Shown piece after piece: positions 14,164 to 21,036 of a DNA stretch of 23,068 bases. The notes below the pieces were generated by a model, which worked only from the letters and a program-made list of their open reading frames with translations, did not search any database and was not told where the DNA came from. How positions within the stretch are numbered: the first letter of the stretch is position 1; each line of letters starts with the position of its first letter. The DNA lies in the NCBI GenBank assembly GCA_963621245.1, contig CAVFCW010000019.1:1-23068 (forward strand), in the 5' to 3' direction. The position numbers and the translations under genes were made by a program. This DNA is from SIG603 sp963621245. Its GTDB lineage: Bacteria > Bacillota > Clostridia > Oscillospirales > Acutalibacteraceae.

Positions 14164-15084
14164 TCAATTCTCCTTATCTTTTTTTACCTTTAAATCGTTC
14201 ATTATCTGAGAGAGCGTTTTATCATCGCTTTCAGTTGATTTGAATCCCTCTCCCGTTATTTCACCTGCATCGGATACAATAACGAATGCGTTCGGATCTA
14301 TACTGCGGATAATTTTATTGAGCTTGGCAATCTCGAATCTTCTCACGGCGCACATTAAAACTTCACCGTCAACCTTTGTGTAAGCACCTCTAGCCTTCAA
14401 TAGTGTTGCTCCGCGGTTCATTTCTTCCATTATTCTTTCGGAAATTTCTTCGGTAAAAGGAGACACCACGTAGAAAAGCTTACCGTTTCCCACATCCATA
14501 CCGTAAAGGATATAGTCAATAATTTTGGTGCTTACAAATACGTCAATTATAGCGTATACGGCACTGTCAACACTCTTATAAACAAATGCCGAAGCAAGAA
14601 TAACAAGACCGTCAATGCAAAGCATAAGCTTTCCCATAGACATAAATTTCACCTTGTTGCCCACAAGTCTCGCAAGCATATCCGTTCCGCCCGTTGTTGC
14701 GCCACGCCAGAATATCAGAGACAAACCAAGTCCCTCAAACACACCGCCGCATATGATGACAATTATCATATCGCCGTGATATTCGGGCAAAACAAGCCCC
14801 AATATATCGATTGCCGCAGAGGTGCATACTATCGCCGCAGAAGTTTTTATTACCAGCTTATAACCTATCTGAATTATTGCGGCTATAACTATCGGAATAT
14901 TAAGGATTATACCGACAATACCAATCGGTGTACCGATGGCATAATGAAGCATAGTTCCTATACCGGTGACTCCGCCGGGCGCAATATTATTGGGTGATGT
15001 AAATACATTAACCGCAACCGAATAAAGACACGAGCCGATAATAAAAAATACTATATCGACCAAACTTTCACGAACTTTTTTCAT
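14164..15084 (-). CDS. YitT-family membrane protein (DUF161 + DUF2179)
   Basis: The 306-residue protein has five or six hydrophobic helices in the first 200 residues. It includes the family segment FTSPNNIAPGGVTGIGTMLHY and GGVFEGLGLSLIFWRGATTGGTDMLA. A soluble C-terminal DUF2179 domain follows (about 210-290: YVVSPFTEEISERIMEEMNR and GEVLMCAVRRFEI). The biochemical role of YitT proteins is not established; transport has been proposed. The ATG at 15084 with AAGGAG seven bases upstream is preferred over an in-frame upstream start at 15129 that would run through a hairpin. It lies upstream of and coupled to the rRNA methyltransferase gene. Confidence 0.88.
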   Translation of the reverse strand: MKKVRESLVDIVFFIIGSCLYSVAVNVFTSPNNIAPGGVTGIGTMLHYAIGTPIGIVGIILNIPIVIAAIIQIGYKLVIKTSAAIVCTSAAIDILGLVLPEYHGDMIIVIICGGVFEGLGLSLIFWRGATTGGTDMLARLVGNKVKFMSMGKLMLCIDGLVILASAFVYKSVDSAVYAIIDVFVSTKIIDYILYGMDVGNGKLFYVVSPFTEEISERIMEEMNRGATLLKARGAYTKVDGEVLMCAVRRFEIAKLNKIIRSIDPNAFVIVSDAGEITGEGFKSTESDDKTLSQIMNDLKVKKDKEN

Positions 15085-15103
15085 TTTATCTCCTTGTAAA
15101 ATT

Positions 15104-15129
15104 GTGCAGGCACCGTTAAGCACCTGCAC
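15104..15129 (-). terminator. Hairpin between mrnC and the yitT-type gene
   Basis: GTGCAGG (15104-15110) pairs with CCTGCAC (15123-15129), followed on the minus strand by AATTTTAC. The T-run is short, so it may be a partial terminator or an mRNA-processing hairpin separating two parts of the operon. Confidence 0.4.
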
Positions 15130-15133
15130 ATGG

Positions 15134-15520
15134 TCAAATTTCCTCGATTATTTTAGAAAACAGCTCTTGAATTCTCTCTGTATCATTTTTCAGATAGAGA
15201 TATCCAAACACACATTCAAGAGCGGTAGCCAAATGATAATCGGCAGTCGTTGAATTTTTCGGCACATGACCGACATGTGCGTTTCTTCCGCGAAGGAAGA
15301 CATTATTTTCGTCCTCGGTGAAATACGGCAAAAGCTTAGACACCGCCGCCGCCTGAAATTCACAACGGACATATTCAACCTTGGTGGAATTCAATTTTTT
15401 GAGAGGTGCGTTTCCCAAAGAAACAACATAATCTCTGACAAGGAGCTCATAAACAGAATCGCCGACAAACGCATAGGTCAGTGGACTGATATTTTTAAGA
15501 TCCGTATTTTGATTAAACAA
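15134..15520 (-). CDS. mrnC: Mini-ribonuclease III
   Basis: The 128-residue protein is a stand-alone RNase III catalytic domain without the double-stranded RNA-binding domain, as in B. subtilis MrnC. Key segments are TYAFVGDSVYELLVRDYVV with the catalytic Asp21, RGRNAHVGHVPKNST, and ALECVFGYLYL near the end with the second acidic residue. MrnC trims the ends of 23S rRNA precursors. No internal Met is available; translation must start at TTG 15518-15520, supported by AAGGAG seven bases upstream, which itself overlaps the end of obgE (12 bp gap). This links its expression to obgE. Confidence 0.93.
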   Translation of the reverse strand: MFNQNTDLKNISPLTYAFVGDSVYELLVRDYVVSLGNAPLKKLNSTKVEYVRCEFQAAAVSKLLPYFTEDENNVFLRGRNAHVGHVPKNSTTADYHLATALECVFGYLYLKNDTERIQELFSKIIEEI

Positions 15521-15531
15521 ACCAAGTCTCC

Positions 15532-16803
15532 TTATTCCACAAAGTCAAACTGTAAATCATAAATACTTACAGTGTCACCTTCATTGATGCCCGCGTCTCT
15601 TAAAGCGTCAATAACGCCCGTGTTGATAAGTACACGCTCAAAGTACTGGAGTGACTCAAAATCATCAAAATTAACGCTGTCAAGCAACTGCAGAAGCCAT
15701 TTTCCCTCAACAACATATATTCCGTCCTCAACATGAATGTTGACCGCTGTCTGCTCAAACTCGTCGGCAGGTTTAACCTCAATGGGATCCGGCTCAAATC
15801 TTACGATAGGCGGAAGCTGAGAAAGCATTTCCTGAATGCATTTGAGAAGATCGTCAACACCATAGCTGATTGCAGCCATAATCGGGAAGAATTTATATCC
15901 CTTATCCTCTACAAATTTCCTGAACTCTTCAATCTTGTCATCATCGCACAAATCGCACTTATTGCCCGCAACGATCATAGGTCTTTCGGCAAGCTCGGGG
16001 TTAAACTTTTTAAGCTCGGAATTGATTATCTCAAAATCTTCTTTGGGATCTCTTCCCTCACTTCCGGCAACATCAACAATATGAACAAGCATACGGCATC
16101 GCTCAACATGTCTCAAGAACTTATGTCCGAGGCCCACGCCGTCGCCTGCGCCCTCAATAAGTCCCGGAATATCAGCCATAACAAAAGACTGTCCCTCACC
16201 CATTCTGACAACGCCGAGAACAGGAGTGATTGTTGTAAAGTGATAGTTGGCAATTTCGGGTTTAGCCTCGCTTACAACGGACACAAGAGTGGATTTTCCG
16301 ACATTTGGAAAGCCAACCAAACCGACATCGGCCAACAGCTTTAATTCAAGCTGAACTTCAAATTCTTCACCGGGATTACCGGGCTTTGCAAATCGAGGTG
16401 TTTGGCGTGTGGGAGTTGCAAAATGCACATTTCCCCAACCGCCTCTGCCGCCTTTAGCTATAACGTGCTCCTCGTGGTCAGACATATCGGCAAGAAGTCT
16501 ACCTGTAGCGACATCTCGGATTATTGTTCCCATCGGAACCTTTATGTAAAGCGGATCGGCTTTTTTTCCGAAGCAGCGTTTGCCTCTGCCGCCCTCGCCG
16601 TTTTGTGCCACGTATTTTCTTTTGTATCTGAAATCGGCAAGAGTTGAGAGATTATCGTCTACGACAAAAATAATATCTCCGCCTTTTCCGCCGTCGCCGC
16701 CATCGGGTCCGCCCGATGCAACATATTTTTCTCTGTGGAAGGAAACCGCACCGTTGCCGCCGTTTCCTGCTTTTATAAATATTCTCGCTGAATCAATAAA
16801 CAT
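15532..16803 (-). CDS. obgE: GTPase ObgE/CgtA
   Basis: The 423-residue protein shows the three Obg domains. A glycine-rich N-terminal fold covers 1-158 (NGGNGAVSFHREKYV, GGPDGGDGGKGG). The G domain has GFPNVGKS (164-171), DIPG (211-214) and NKCD (281-284), and a C-terminal OCT domain (about 350-423) is the version found in Firmicutes. Obg binds the large ribosomal subunit and acts in 50S assembly and in stress and growth control. AGAGGAC lies just before the ATG. It is next to rpmA (L27), as in most bacteria, but a terminator separates the two, so it may have its own promoter in the short gap or rely on read-through. Confidence 0.97.
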   Translation of the reverse strand: MFIDSARIFIKAGNGGNGAVSFHREKYVASGGPDGGDGGKGGDIIFVVDDNLSTLADFRYKRKYVAQNGEGGRGKRCFGKKADPLYIKVPMGTIIRDVATGRLLADMSDHEEHVIAKGGRGGWGNVHFATPTRQTPRFAKPGNPGEEFEVQLELKLLADVGLVGFPNVGKSTLVSVVSEAKPEIANYHFTTITPVLGVVRMGEGQSFVMADIPGLIEGAGDGVGLGHKFLRHVERCRMLVHIVDVAGSEGRDPKEDFEIINSELKKFNPELAERPMIVAGNKCDLCDDDKIEEFRKFVEDKGYKFFPIMAAISYGVDDLLKCIQEMLSQLPPIVRFEPDPIEVKPADEFEQTAVNIHVEDGIYVVEGKWLLQLLDSVNFDDFESLQYFERVLINTGVIDALRDAGINEGDTVSIYDLQFDFVE

Positions 16804-16848
16804 ATTTTGTCCTCTTGGTTCACTTAAATCTCGTTTAATTTGTGTAAG

Positions 16849-16878
16849 AAAAAAGCCTCTTCAAAGAGAAGAGGCTTT
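16849..16878 (-). terminator. Intrinsic terminator of the rplU-prp-rpmA operon
   Basis: A perfect 11-bp stem (16852-16862 with 16868-16878) has a five-base loop and is followed on the minus strand by TTTTTTCTTA. It starts about 10 bp after the rpmA stop. Confidence 0.88.
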
Positions 16879-16888
16879 CAGTCTTTGA

Positions 16889-17170
16889 TTACTCAACTTC
16901 GTAAACGCTGACCTGCTTGCGGTCTCTGCCAAGTCTCTCGAACTTAACCTTTCCGTCAACAAGAGCGAAGAGTGTATCGTCTGAACCCTTGCCTACGTTT
17001 ACGCCCGGATGAATGTGAGTTCCGCGCTGCTTAACAAGAATGTTTCCTGCTAAAACGAACTGACCGTCAGCTCTCTTAACACCAAGTCTCTTGGACTCGG
17101 AATCACGGCCATTCTTTGTGGAACCCATACCTTTTTTATGAGCTAATAACTGAATGTTAACCTTAAGCAT
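16889..17170 (-). CDS. rpmA: 50S ribosomal protein L27 with cleavable N-terminal leader
   Basis: The 93-residue protein is a complete L27 (AHKKGMGSTKNGRDSESKRL, later GTHIHPGVNVGKGSDDTLFA). It begins with the nine-residue extension MLKVNIQLL in front of AHKKG. In Firmicutes this leader (usually ending QFF) is removed by the Prp protease so that the N-terminus can reach the peptidyl-transferase centre; here the cleavage site reads QLL-A. The gene for Prp lies immediately upstream, with stop and start two bases apart. A GGAGG site sits in the prp end. Confidence 0.97.
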   Translation of the reverse strand: MLKVNIQLLAHKKGMGSTKNGRDSESKRLGVKRADGQFVLAGNILVKQRGTHIHPGVNVGKGSDDTLFALVDGKVKFERLGRDRKQVSVYEVE

Positions 17171-17172
17171 TA

Positions 17173-17496
17173 TTATACCTCCGTAATATTTACAAGTAAA
17201 TTCTGTGGATATTCTTCGGATAGTTCTGTTAAATGGAGCTTTAAGCCCTCAAACAGCACCCTGCAAGCCTCAGTATCCTCGTCTTTAACATTGATAATCA
17301 TCTCACCGGATTCGGCTCTGACTGCAAGCGGCTTTATCTTCATAATTTCCGTTATGGTGTTTGCCACAAGAAAAAAGGAAGAAGAAACTGCTGCGCACAC
17401 AATGTCTGTTCCGATTTCAGAATAGCCTGCGTGATCCGCAAGTCTTATTCCTTTGAGGTTGCCCGAAGAATTTCTCAGGAAATCCGCGTAAATCAA
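17173..17496 (-). CDS. prp: Ribosomal-processing cysteine protease Prp
   Basis: The 107-residue protein belongs to the Prp (DUF464, YsxB) family. The catalytic pair is His22 in ADHAGYSEIGTD and Cys34 in IVCAAVSSSFF. It cleaves the N-terminal leader of L27. The start is TTG at 17494-17496, directly after the rplU stop TAA (TAATTG); AGGA lies about 12 bases upstream, and no ATG is available without losing the conserved first strand. It sits between the genes for L21 and L27, as in nearly all Firmicutes, and its low-efficiency start fits a catalytic protein made in smaller amounts than the two ribosomal proteins. Confidence 0.93.
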   Translation of the reverse strand: MIYADFLRNSSGNLKGIRLADHAGYSEIGTDIVCAAVSSSFFLVANTITEIMKIKPLAVRAESGEMIINVKDEDTEACRVLFEGLKLHLTELSEEYPQNLLVNITEV

Positions 17497-17805
17497 TTAG
17501 CCGACGATTCCTGTGATCTCTACCTTAGTATAAGGCTGTCTGTGACCCATTTTTCTCTTCTCGTTCTTCTTAGCCTTGTAAGTGAAAACTGTGATCTTCT
17601 TAGCCTTACCGTTCTTGATTACTTTACCGGAAACGGAAGCACCCTCAACATAAGGTGTACCAAACTTAGTTCCATCCTCGCCTACAACAGCGACAACAGG
17701 GAACTCAACTGTTGCTTCAGCATCTGCAGCAAGCTTCTCAACATAGATAACATCGCCGTTCTGAACCTTATACTGCTTTCCGCCTGTCTCAATAATTGCA
17801 AACAT
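17497..17805 (-). CDS. rplU: 50S ribosomal protein L21
   Basis: The 102-residue protein has the L21 start (MFAIIETGGKQYKVQNGDVI) and the C-terminal signature YKAKKNEKRKMGHRQPYTKV, which contacts 23S rRNA. It is the first gene of the rplU-prp-rpmA operon, transcribed from the strong promoter at 17886-17914 through a structured leader. AAAGGCAGG lies before the ATG. Confidence 0.98.
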   Translation of the reverse strand: MFAIIETGGKQYKVQNGDVIYVEKLAADAEATVEFPVVAVVGEDGTKFGTPYVEGASVSGKVIKNGKAKKITVFTYKAKKNEKRKMGHRQPYTKVEITGIVG

Positions 17806-17880
17806 ATTAGTGCCTGCCTTTTCTATAATCTCGCTATGCGCAGGTGGGATGAACCGACTTATAACCTGCCATAAGCGGCT
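17806..17880 (-). promoter_or_regulatory. L21-type ribosomal protein leader
   Basis: About 75 nt lie between the promoter and rplU. On the minus strand GGCAGGT pairs with ACCTGCG across a loop containing TAAGTCGGTTCATCCC. A second part with GCGCATAGCGAG and GATTATAG leads to the ribosome site. Position and core resemble the L21 leader known upstream of rplU in Firmicutes, thought to be bound by L21 for autoregulation. Assignment is by position and visual similarity; a covariance search was not possible. Confidence 0.6.
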
Positions 17881-17885
17881 TAATC

Positions 17886-17914
17886 ATTATACTCACAATC
17901 GGTTTTGAAGTCAA
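17886..17914 (-). promoter_or_regulatory. Strong promoter of the rplU operon
   Basis: TTGACT (17909-17914) and TATAAT (17886-17891) on the minus strand are 17 bp apart, nearly consensus. Confidence 0.85.
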
Positions 17915-17932
17915 GCTAAAAATAGCGAAAAA

Positions 17933-18136
17933 TCAAAGTTTTTCCGTCTTTTCTTCTACCGCAAGAATTGTTTTGTAAGTTTCGGGATCCTGAAGAGCTT
18001 TAATCACAAGTCTTCTGTTATCTATCATTGTGAAAATCTTATATATCAATGAGCAAAATGTTACGGCAGAACAAAACATTTTTTGAAAACCGACTCTGTT
18101 TTTTCTGTGTCGTCTTTTCTTTTCGGGTTTTCTCAT
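17933..18136 (-). CDS. Small hypothetical protein, basic with one hydrophobic segment
   Basis: This 67-residue product is not recognised. It opens with a strongly basic stretch (KKRRHRKNR), then a short hydrophobic segment (MFCSAVTFCSLIYKIF) and a charged C-terminus ending in EEKTEKL. The main support is a good ribosome site: GGAGG (18143-18147) six bases before the ATG. It stands directly behind the yebC terminator, whose T-run overlaps the spacer to this site, so it would be translated only from read-through transcripts or an unseen promoter. It ends just before the rplU promoter. It could be a small membrane-associated or RNA-binding protein, or a chance frame. Confidence 0.4.
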   Translation of the reverse strand: MRKPEKKRRHRKNRVGFQKMFCSAVTFCSLIYKIFTMIDNRRLVIKALQDPETYKTILAVEEKTEKL

Positions 18137-18147
18137 ATTCAGCCTCC

Positions 18148-18178
18148 AAAAAAGAAAAATCTCCCGGTTTCCCGGGAG
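18148..18178 (-). terminator. Intrinsic terminator of yebC
   Basis: Stem CTCCCGG (18161-18167) / CCGGGAG (18172-18178) has a GAAA tetraloop on the transcribed strand. It is followed by ATTTTTCTTTTTT and begins six bases after the stop codon. Confidence 0.9.
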
Positions 18179-18184
18179 AAAAAA

Positions 18185-18931
18185 TTATTCCTCGTCGTCA
18201 GACTCAGGCATTTCCCAGTTATGCCATACATCCTGAACGTCATCATTTTCTTCGAGCATATCCAAAAGCTTCTGCATCTTCTCTGCTGCCTCGGGATCCT
18301 CAAGCTTTGTGTAAGTATCGGGTACCTTTGCAAGCTCTGCAGAAACGAATGTGTAACCCTTCTCCTGAAGATCTGCACATACAGCGTCAAAATCTGCAGG
18401 CTCGGTGTAAATCTCGAAAACATCCTCGTCGGCCTGGCAGTCGCTTGCGCCAACCTCAAGAGCGTCCATCATAACGGTGTCCTCATCCAAGTCTTCCTTC
18501 TCGAGAACGATTACACCCTTAGAAGTAAACATAAAGGAAACGCAGCCTGTTGTACCGAGATTACCGCCGTTTTTGGAAAATGCGTGACGAACATCGGCAG
18601 CTGTTCTGTTTTTGTTGTCTGTTAAGCACTCAACCATAACAGCAATACCGTTCGGGCCGTATCCCTCGTATGTGGTATTTTCAAAGTTATTCGAACCGCC
18701 CTCACCGGCAGCTTTCTTTATAATTCTCTCAATATTATCATTAGGAACGTTATTTGCTTTTGCCTTAGCTATGATAGCCTTAAGTGCAGAGTTCTGGTTG
18801 GGATCGGCACTTCCTCCTGATTTAACGGCAACAGCCAACTCTCTTCCGATTTTAGTAAAAACCTTTGCTTTAGCACCGTCGATCTTCTCTTTTTTTCTTT
18901 TGATGGTGCTCCATTTTGAATGTCCTGACAT
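18185..18931 (-). CDS. yebC: YebC/PmpR-family protein
   Basis: The 248-residue protein has the fixed family start MSGHSKWSTIKRKKEKIDG and the middle segment NPNDNIERIIKKA-like (NVPNDNIERIIKKAAGEGG). GYGPNGIAVMVECLTDNKNRTA and a C-terminal acidic tail (MPESDDEE) are also present. Members were described as transcriptional regulators; more recent work on some YebC proteins links them to relief of ribosome stalling at proline stretches. Either is possible here. The ATG at 18931 is chosen because it gives the family N-terminus and has AGTAGG seven bases upstream; an in-frame ATG at 18949 has none. It has its own promoter and terminator. Confidence 0.95.
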   Translation of the reverse strand: MSGHSKWSTIKRKKEKIDGAKAKVFTKIGRELAVAVKSGGSADPNQNSALKAIIAKAKANNVPNDNIERIIKKAAGEGGSNNFENTTYEGYGPNGIAVMVECLTDNKNRTAADVRHAFSKNGGNLGTTGCVSFMFTSKGVIVLEKEDLDEDTVMMDALEVGASDCQADEDVFEIYTEPADFDAVCADLQEKGYTFVSAELAKVPDTYTKLEDPEAAEKMQKLLDMLEENDDVQDVWHNWEMPESDDEE

Positions 18932-18965
18932 ATTATGCCTACTTTCCATTAAAATTTCTGATTGA

Positions 18966-18994
18966 TTTTAGCATAAAATCATTGAAATTGCAAG
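18966..18994 (-). promoter_or_regulatory. yebC promoter
   Basis: TTGCAA (18989-18994) and TAAAAT (18966-18971) on the minus strand are 17 bp apart, with a TG extension before the -10 (TGCTAAAAT). Confidence 0.7.
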
Positions 18995-19134
18995 TATTTA
19001 CTTCATACACCGCTTAATATTATTCTGTTGCAATTTAAATTTAGTTATTTGCGATTTGAGCAATATATTTCTATGCTGTTTTCTTTCCTCAAAAAATACT
19101 CTCCTATATTTTTATCAAATCTAAAAACTTTTTC

Positions 19135-19164
19135 TTGACATAAACGGGTCGATTGTAATATAAT
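19135..19164 (+). promoter_or_regulatory. tRNA-Leu promoter
   Basis: A consensus TTGACA (19135-19140) and TATAAT (19159-19164) are 18 bp apart, 12 bp ahead of the mature tRNA. Confidence 0.85.
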
Positions 19165-19176
19165 AATCAGGTAATC

Positions 19177-19262
19177 GCCGGTGTGTTGGAATGGCAGACG
19201 AGGTGGACTCAAAATCCACTGGTAGTGATACCGTGCGGGTTCAAGTCCCGCCACCGGCACCA
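19177..19262 (+). tRNA. tRNA-Leu (anticodon CAA)
   Basis: An 86-nt class II tRNA. The acceptor stem GCCGGTG (19177-19183) pairs with CACCGGC (19252-19258), with encoded ACCA at 19259-19262. The anticodon stem-loop is GTGGA-CTCAAAA-TCCAC, giving anticodon CAA for UUG codons. A long variable arm and the T-arm GCGGGTTCAAGTCCCGC are present. It has its own promoter and terminator. The 3' end borders accessory DNA, but no second copy of the tRNA end was seen in this window. Confidence 0.97.
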
Positions 19263-19267
19263 AAATT

Positions 19268-19323
19268 AAAATCGCAGTAAAGAACCAGTCTTTGAAAGAT
19301 GGTTGTTTACTGCGATTTTTGTT
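19268..19323 (+). terminator. Intrinsic terminator after tRNA-Leu
   Basis: A perfect 14-bp outer stem (19268-19281 with 19306-19319) has a further inner hairpin (AACCA/TGGTT and TCTT/AAGA), followed by TTGTTTTG. Confidence 0.88.
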
Positions 19324-19436
19324 TTGATAGTATTATAAAGTTAAACTATATTACTTTGAATTAAGGATTTTTCTTTAGTAGTTTGGGGGATTACAAGTGC
19401 AGATAATGTCTTGCACTCTACCTTCTCATAGCAGCC

Positions 19437-19625
19437 TCATTCGTCCACCTCTATCAAGTCATGTTCTGCGAAATGGGCTTTGCCGTTCTTAATATCACGC
19501 ACGATATTTTCTAAATGACGAATATTGCTATCAGAATAAAACGGATCTATTTCAGAACAAACCTGTTCTATATTCTGTTTTTCATCTGAACCCGGTTTGG
19601 AATTTATATTAACATCTTTTGCCAT
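19437..19625 (-). CDS. Orphan antitoxin-like small protein (RelB/YefM-type C-terminus)
   Basis: The 62-residue product ends with DPFYSDSNIRHLENIVRDIK and NGKAHFAEHDLIEVDE. This is the toxin-wrapping tail found in many Clostridia RelB/DinJ- or YefM-type antitoxins. The N-terminal ribbon-helix-helix normally present is mostly missing: only MAKDVNIN remains before a charged stretch, which suggests an internal deletion. The ATG at 19625 is chosen because GGGAG lies eight bases upstream; an in-frame GTG at 19643 has none. An ATGA overlap at the stop is where a toxin gene would begin, but that frame ends after four codons. It probably no longer binds DNA. Family assignment rests on the tail only. 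Confidence 0.45.
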   Translation of the reverse strand: MAKDVNINSKPGSDEKQNIEQVCSEIDPFYSDSNIRHLENIVRDIKNGKAHFAEHDLIEVDE

Positions 19626-19687
19626 ATATAAAACTCCCTTCACCCATATTTTGTATTCAAGAGAAAAACCAAGAAATTATCTTATTT

Positions 19688-20041
19688 TCATTCCCACACA
19701 GGAATACTGTCAAGATAGCAACTGTCGGAACAAATATCCACCTTGTTATTCCAAATTATATTACTGTCAATTTTCGGGTCAATATCCCAAGCTATGTTTT
19801 GTGTGTTGTCCACATAAACACGGCGAAAATTCTCCAACTTTGTGAACGGCTCAAAAACAGTTCCCTTTTTAAGATAAGGTTGCATATTTAAAATCCGTTT
19901 TTCTCCGTTGTCAAAACCTATTGTCAAGGTGAAATCATCGTTTGGAACAACATCAATGACCTTTTTCCTTCCGTTAGCGTAATATTCCGCTATTTTGCGG
20001 TCAAATCCTTTAGAAAGATAATATTCTAATTTATTTGCCAT
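19688..20041 (-). CDS. DUF2442 domain protein
   Basis: The 117-residue protein has an N-terminal helix pair (YYLSKGFDRKIAEYYANGRK) and a DUF2442 beta domain from about residue 28. Typical features are DFTLTIGFDNGEKRILNM, the PYLKKGTVFEPF segment and NTQNIAWDIDPKIDS. DUF2442 proteins are small, often found beside DUF4160 or other toxin-antitoxin-like genes; their function is not established. AGAGGTGATAAT lies directly before the ATG. It precedes the antitoxin-like gene on the same strand with about 60 bp between them. No DUF4160 partner is visible. Confidence 0.75.
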   Translation of the reverse strand: MANKLEYYLSKGFDRKIAEYYANGRKKVIDVVPNDDFTLTIGFDNGEKRILNMQPYLKKGTVFEPFTKLENFRRVYVDNTQNIAWDIDPKIDSNIIWNNKVDICSDSCYLDSIPVWE

Positions 20042-20255
20042 ATTATCACCTCTGACGAAAATTCACTTATCTTAACGTCTCAATAGCGAATAACTCTTGC
20101 TCTGTTGCTTTGTGCTTATTCTGCAATATCCGTAAATCACGAACTCATACCTTTAAAAAATCAAAAGATTAGCAAAATAAAGGTTCGTTTATTTTACTTA
20201 TTTCAGATTTTTTAAAAGAGTACAATGTCCGCTTTTTAATAACTGCTAACTTCAC
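20042..20255. other. AT-rich intergenic region without a recognised gene
   Basis: No open frame with a ribosome site and no tRNA-like or strong hairpin structure was seen in these 214 bases. It must hold the promoter of the DUF2442 gene. Confidence 0.4.
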
Positions 20256-20408
20256 TTATTTGCCACTCCGAGATTTTGCTATTTCCTTCTCAATCTCTTC
20301 ATCAGACATAAAACCGTTTTTGGCTAACTTTGCCCTCATTAAATTGAATGCCATCATAGCCTTTGTTCGTTTAATAGCTACCAAAGCTTTCTCAAAACAA
20401 AACCGCAT
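20256..20408 (-). CDS. Small protein with antitoxin-like C-terminal tail
   Basis: The 50-residue product (MRFCFEKALVAIKRTKAMMA at the start, GFMSDEEIEKEIAKSRSGK at the end) is helical and charged. The closing MSDEEIEKEIAKSR resembles the ends of several small Clostridia antitoxins, but this is a weak likeness. Support for expression is good: AAAGGAG shortly before the ATG at 20408, and a divergent promoter with TATAAT (20453-20458) and TTGCTC (20476-20481) 17 bp apart. A longer version from 20450 would overlap this promoter and has no ribosome site. Not recognised as a named family. Confidence 0.5.
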   Translation of the reverse strand: MRFCFEKALVAIKRTKAMMAFNLMRAKLAKNGFMSDEEIEKEIAKSRSGK

Positions 20409-20431
20409 ATTAAACTCCTTTCGTTCCGTTC

Positions 20432-20481
20432 GTGACATTATCTTGTACAATTATTATACACGCTAAAAAGGAATGGAGCAA
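20432..20481. promoter_or_regulatory. Overlapping divergent promoters
   Basis: Plus strand: GTGACA (20432-20437), 17 bp, TATACA (20455-20460), reading into the hicA remnant and hicB. Minus strand: TTGCTC (20476-20481), 17 bp, TATAAT (20453-20458), reading into the small gene at 20408. The two -10 boxes overlap, so the promoters should compete. Confidence 0.55.
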
Positions 20482-20485
20482 ATCA

Positions 20486-20636
20486 CGACATTTTCACAAA
20501 TGGCACTGAAAAAGAAACCATTCCCCGACACGCTGAAATTAATGAGCAACTTGCAAAAGCAATCATCAAAAGACGAGGACTTTATTTAAGTCCTCCACTC
20601 ACCTTATTTTTCAAAAACGGAGGTTATACAAAATGA
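20486..20636 (+). pseudogene. Remnant of a HicA-type toxin gene
   Basis: Two frames carry the pieces. At 20486 the frame reads RHFHKWH before a TGA. From 20511 a second frame reads KETIPRHAEINEQLAKAIIK and RRGLYL, the C-terminal half of HicA (the GTI-P-H...I..G.L..I.K pattern). The first 40 or so residues, including the start and most of the double-stranded RNA-binding fold, are missing. The second frame ends in a TGA that overlaps the hicB ATG, so the original coupled order hicA-hicB is preserved. Product very likely non-toxic. Confidence 0.6.
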
Positions 20637-21034
20637 AATCTGCATATCCTGTTGTGTTTACAAAAAGCGGAAATGACTATATTTCATACATTCCCGACTT
20701 TGATATGTACAGTCAAGGCTCTACACTTGCCGAAGCAATTGAGATAGCAAGGGACGAGCTTGGATTGTTAGGCATTGACTGTCTTGATGACGGTGAAACT
20801 TTGCCCACTCCGTCAGACTTCAAAGAAATACAGTCTGCCAACCCAAACGATATTGTTACGTTTGTAGACATTGATTTTGACGAATACCGAAAAGCAAACG
20901 ACACAAAATCAGTCAGAAGAAATGTAACTTTGCCTGCTTGGTTAGACTATGAAGCCACAAAGTCTAAAATCAATGTGTCGGCTGTATTGAAAGACGCATT
21001 AATTTCCGCATTAAATCTTTCTCCTCGATATTAA
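20633..21034 (+). CDS. hicB: HicB-family antitoxin, intact but without a full toxin
   Basis: The 133-residue protein has the N-terminal HicB-like RNase H fold (about 1-70: YPVVFTKSGNDYISYIPDFD, then STLAEAIEIARDELGL). A C-terminal DNA-binding ribbon-helix-helix is present (about 94-130: VRRNVTLPAWLDYEATKSKI, NVSAVLKDALISAL). HicB neutralises the mRNA-degrading toxin HicA and represses its own operon. CGGAGG lies about 12 bases before the ATG. Upstream is only a fragment of hicA. It may act as a free antitoxin against related toxins or simply be a leftover. A strong terminator follows. Confidence 0.88.
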   Translation: MKSAYPVVFTKSGNDYISYIPDFDMYSQGSTLAEAIEIARDELGLLGIDCLDDGETLPTPSDFKEIQSANPNDIVTFVDIDFDEYRKANDTKSVRRNVTLPAWLDYEATKSKINVSAVLKDALISALNLSPRY

Positions 21035-21036
21035 TA

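Noticed and set aside
15733..16344. Plus-strand open frame of 203 codons across obgE
   Set aside because: Antisense to a clear Obg GTPase gene, without ribosome site or recognisable domain.
19240..19262. tRNA-Leu 3' end as the attachment site of the accessory island
   Set aside because: Location fits, but no repeat of the tRNA end was seen within the window, so no att pair can be claimed.
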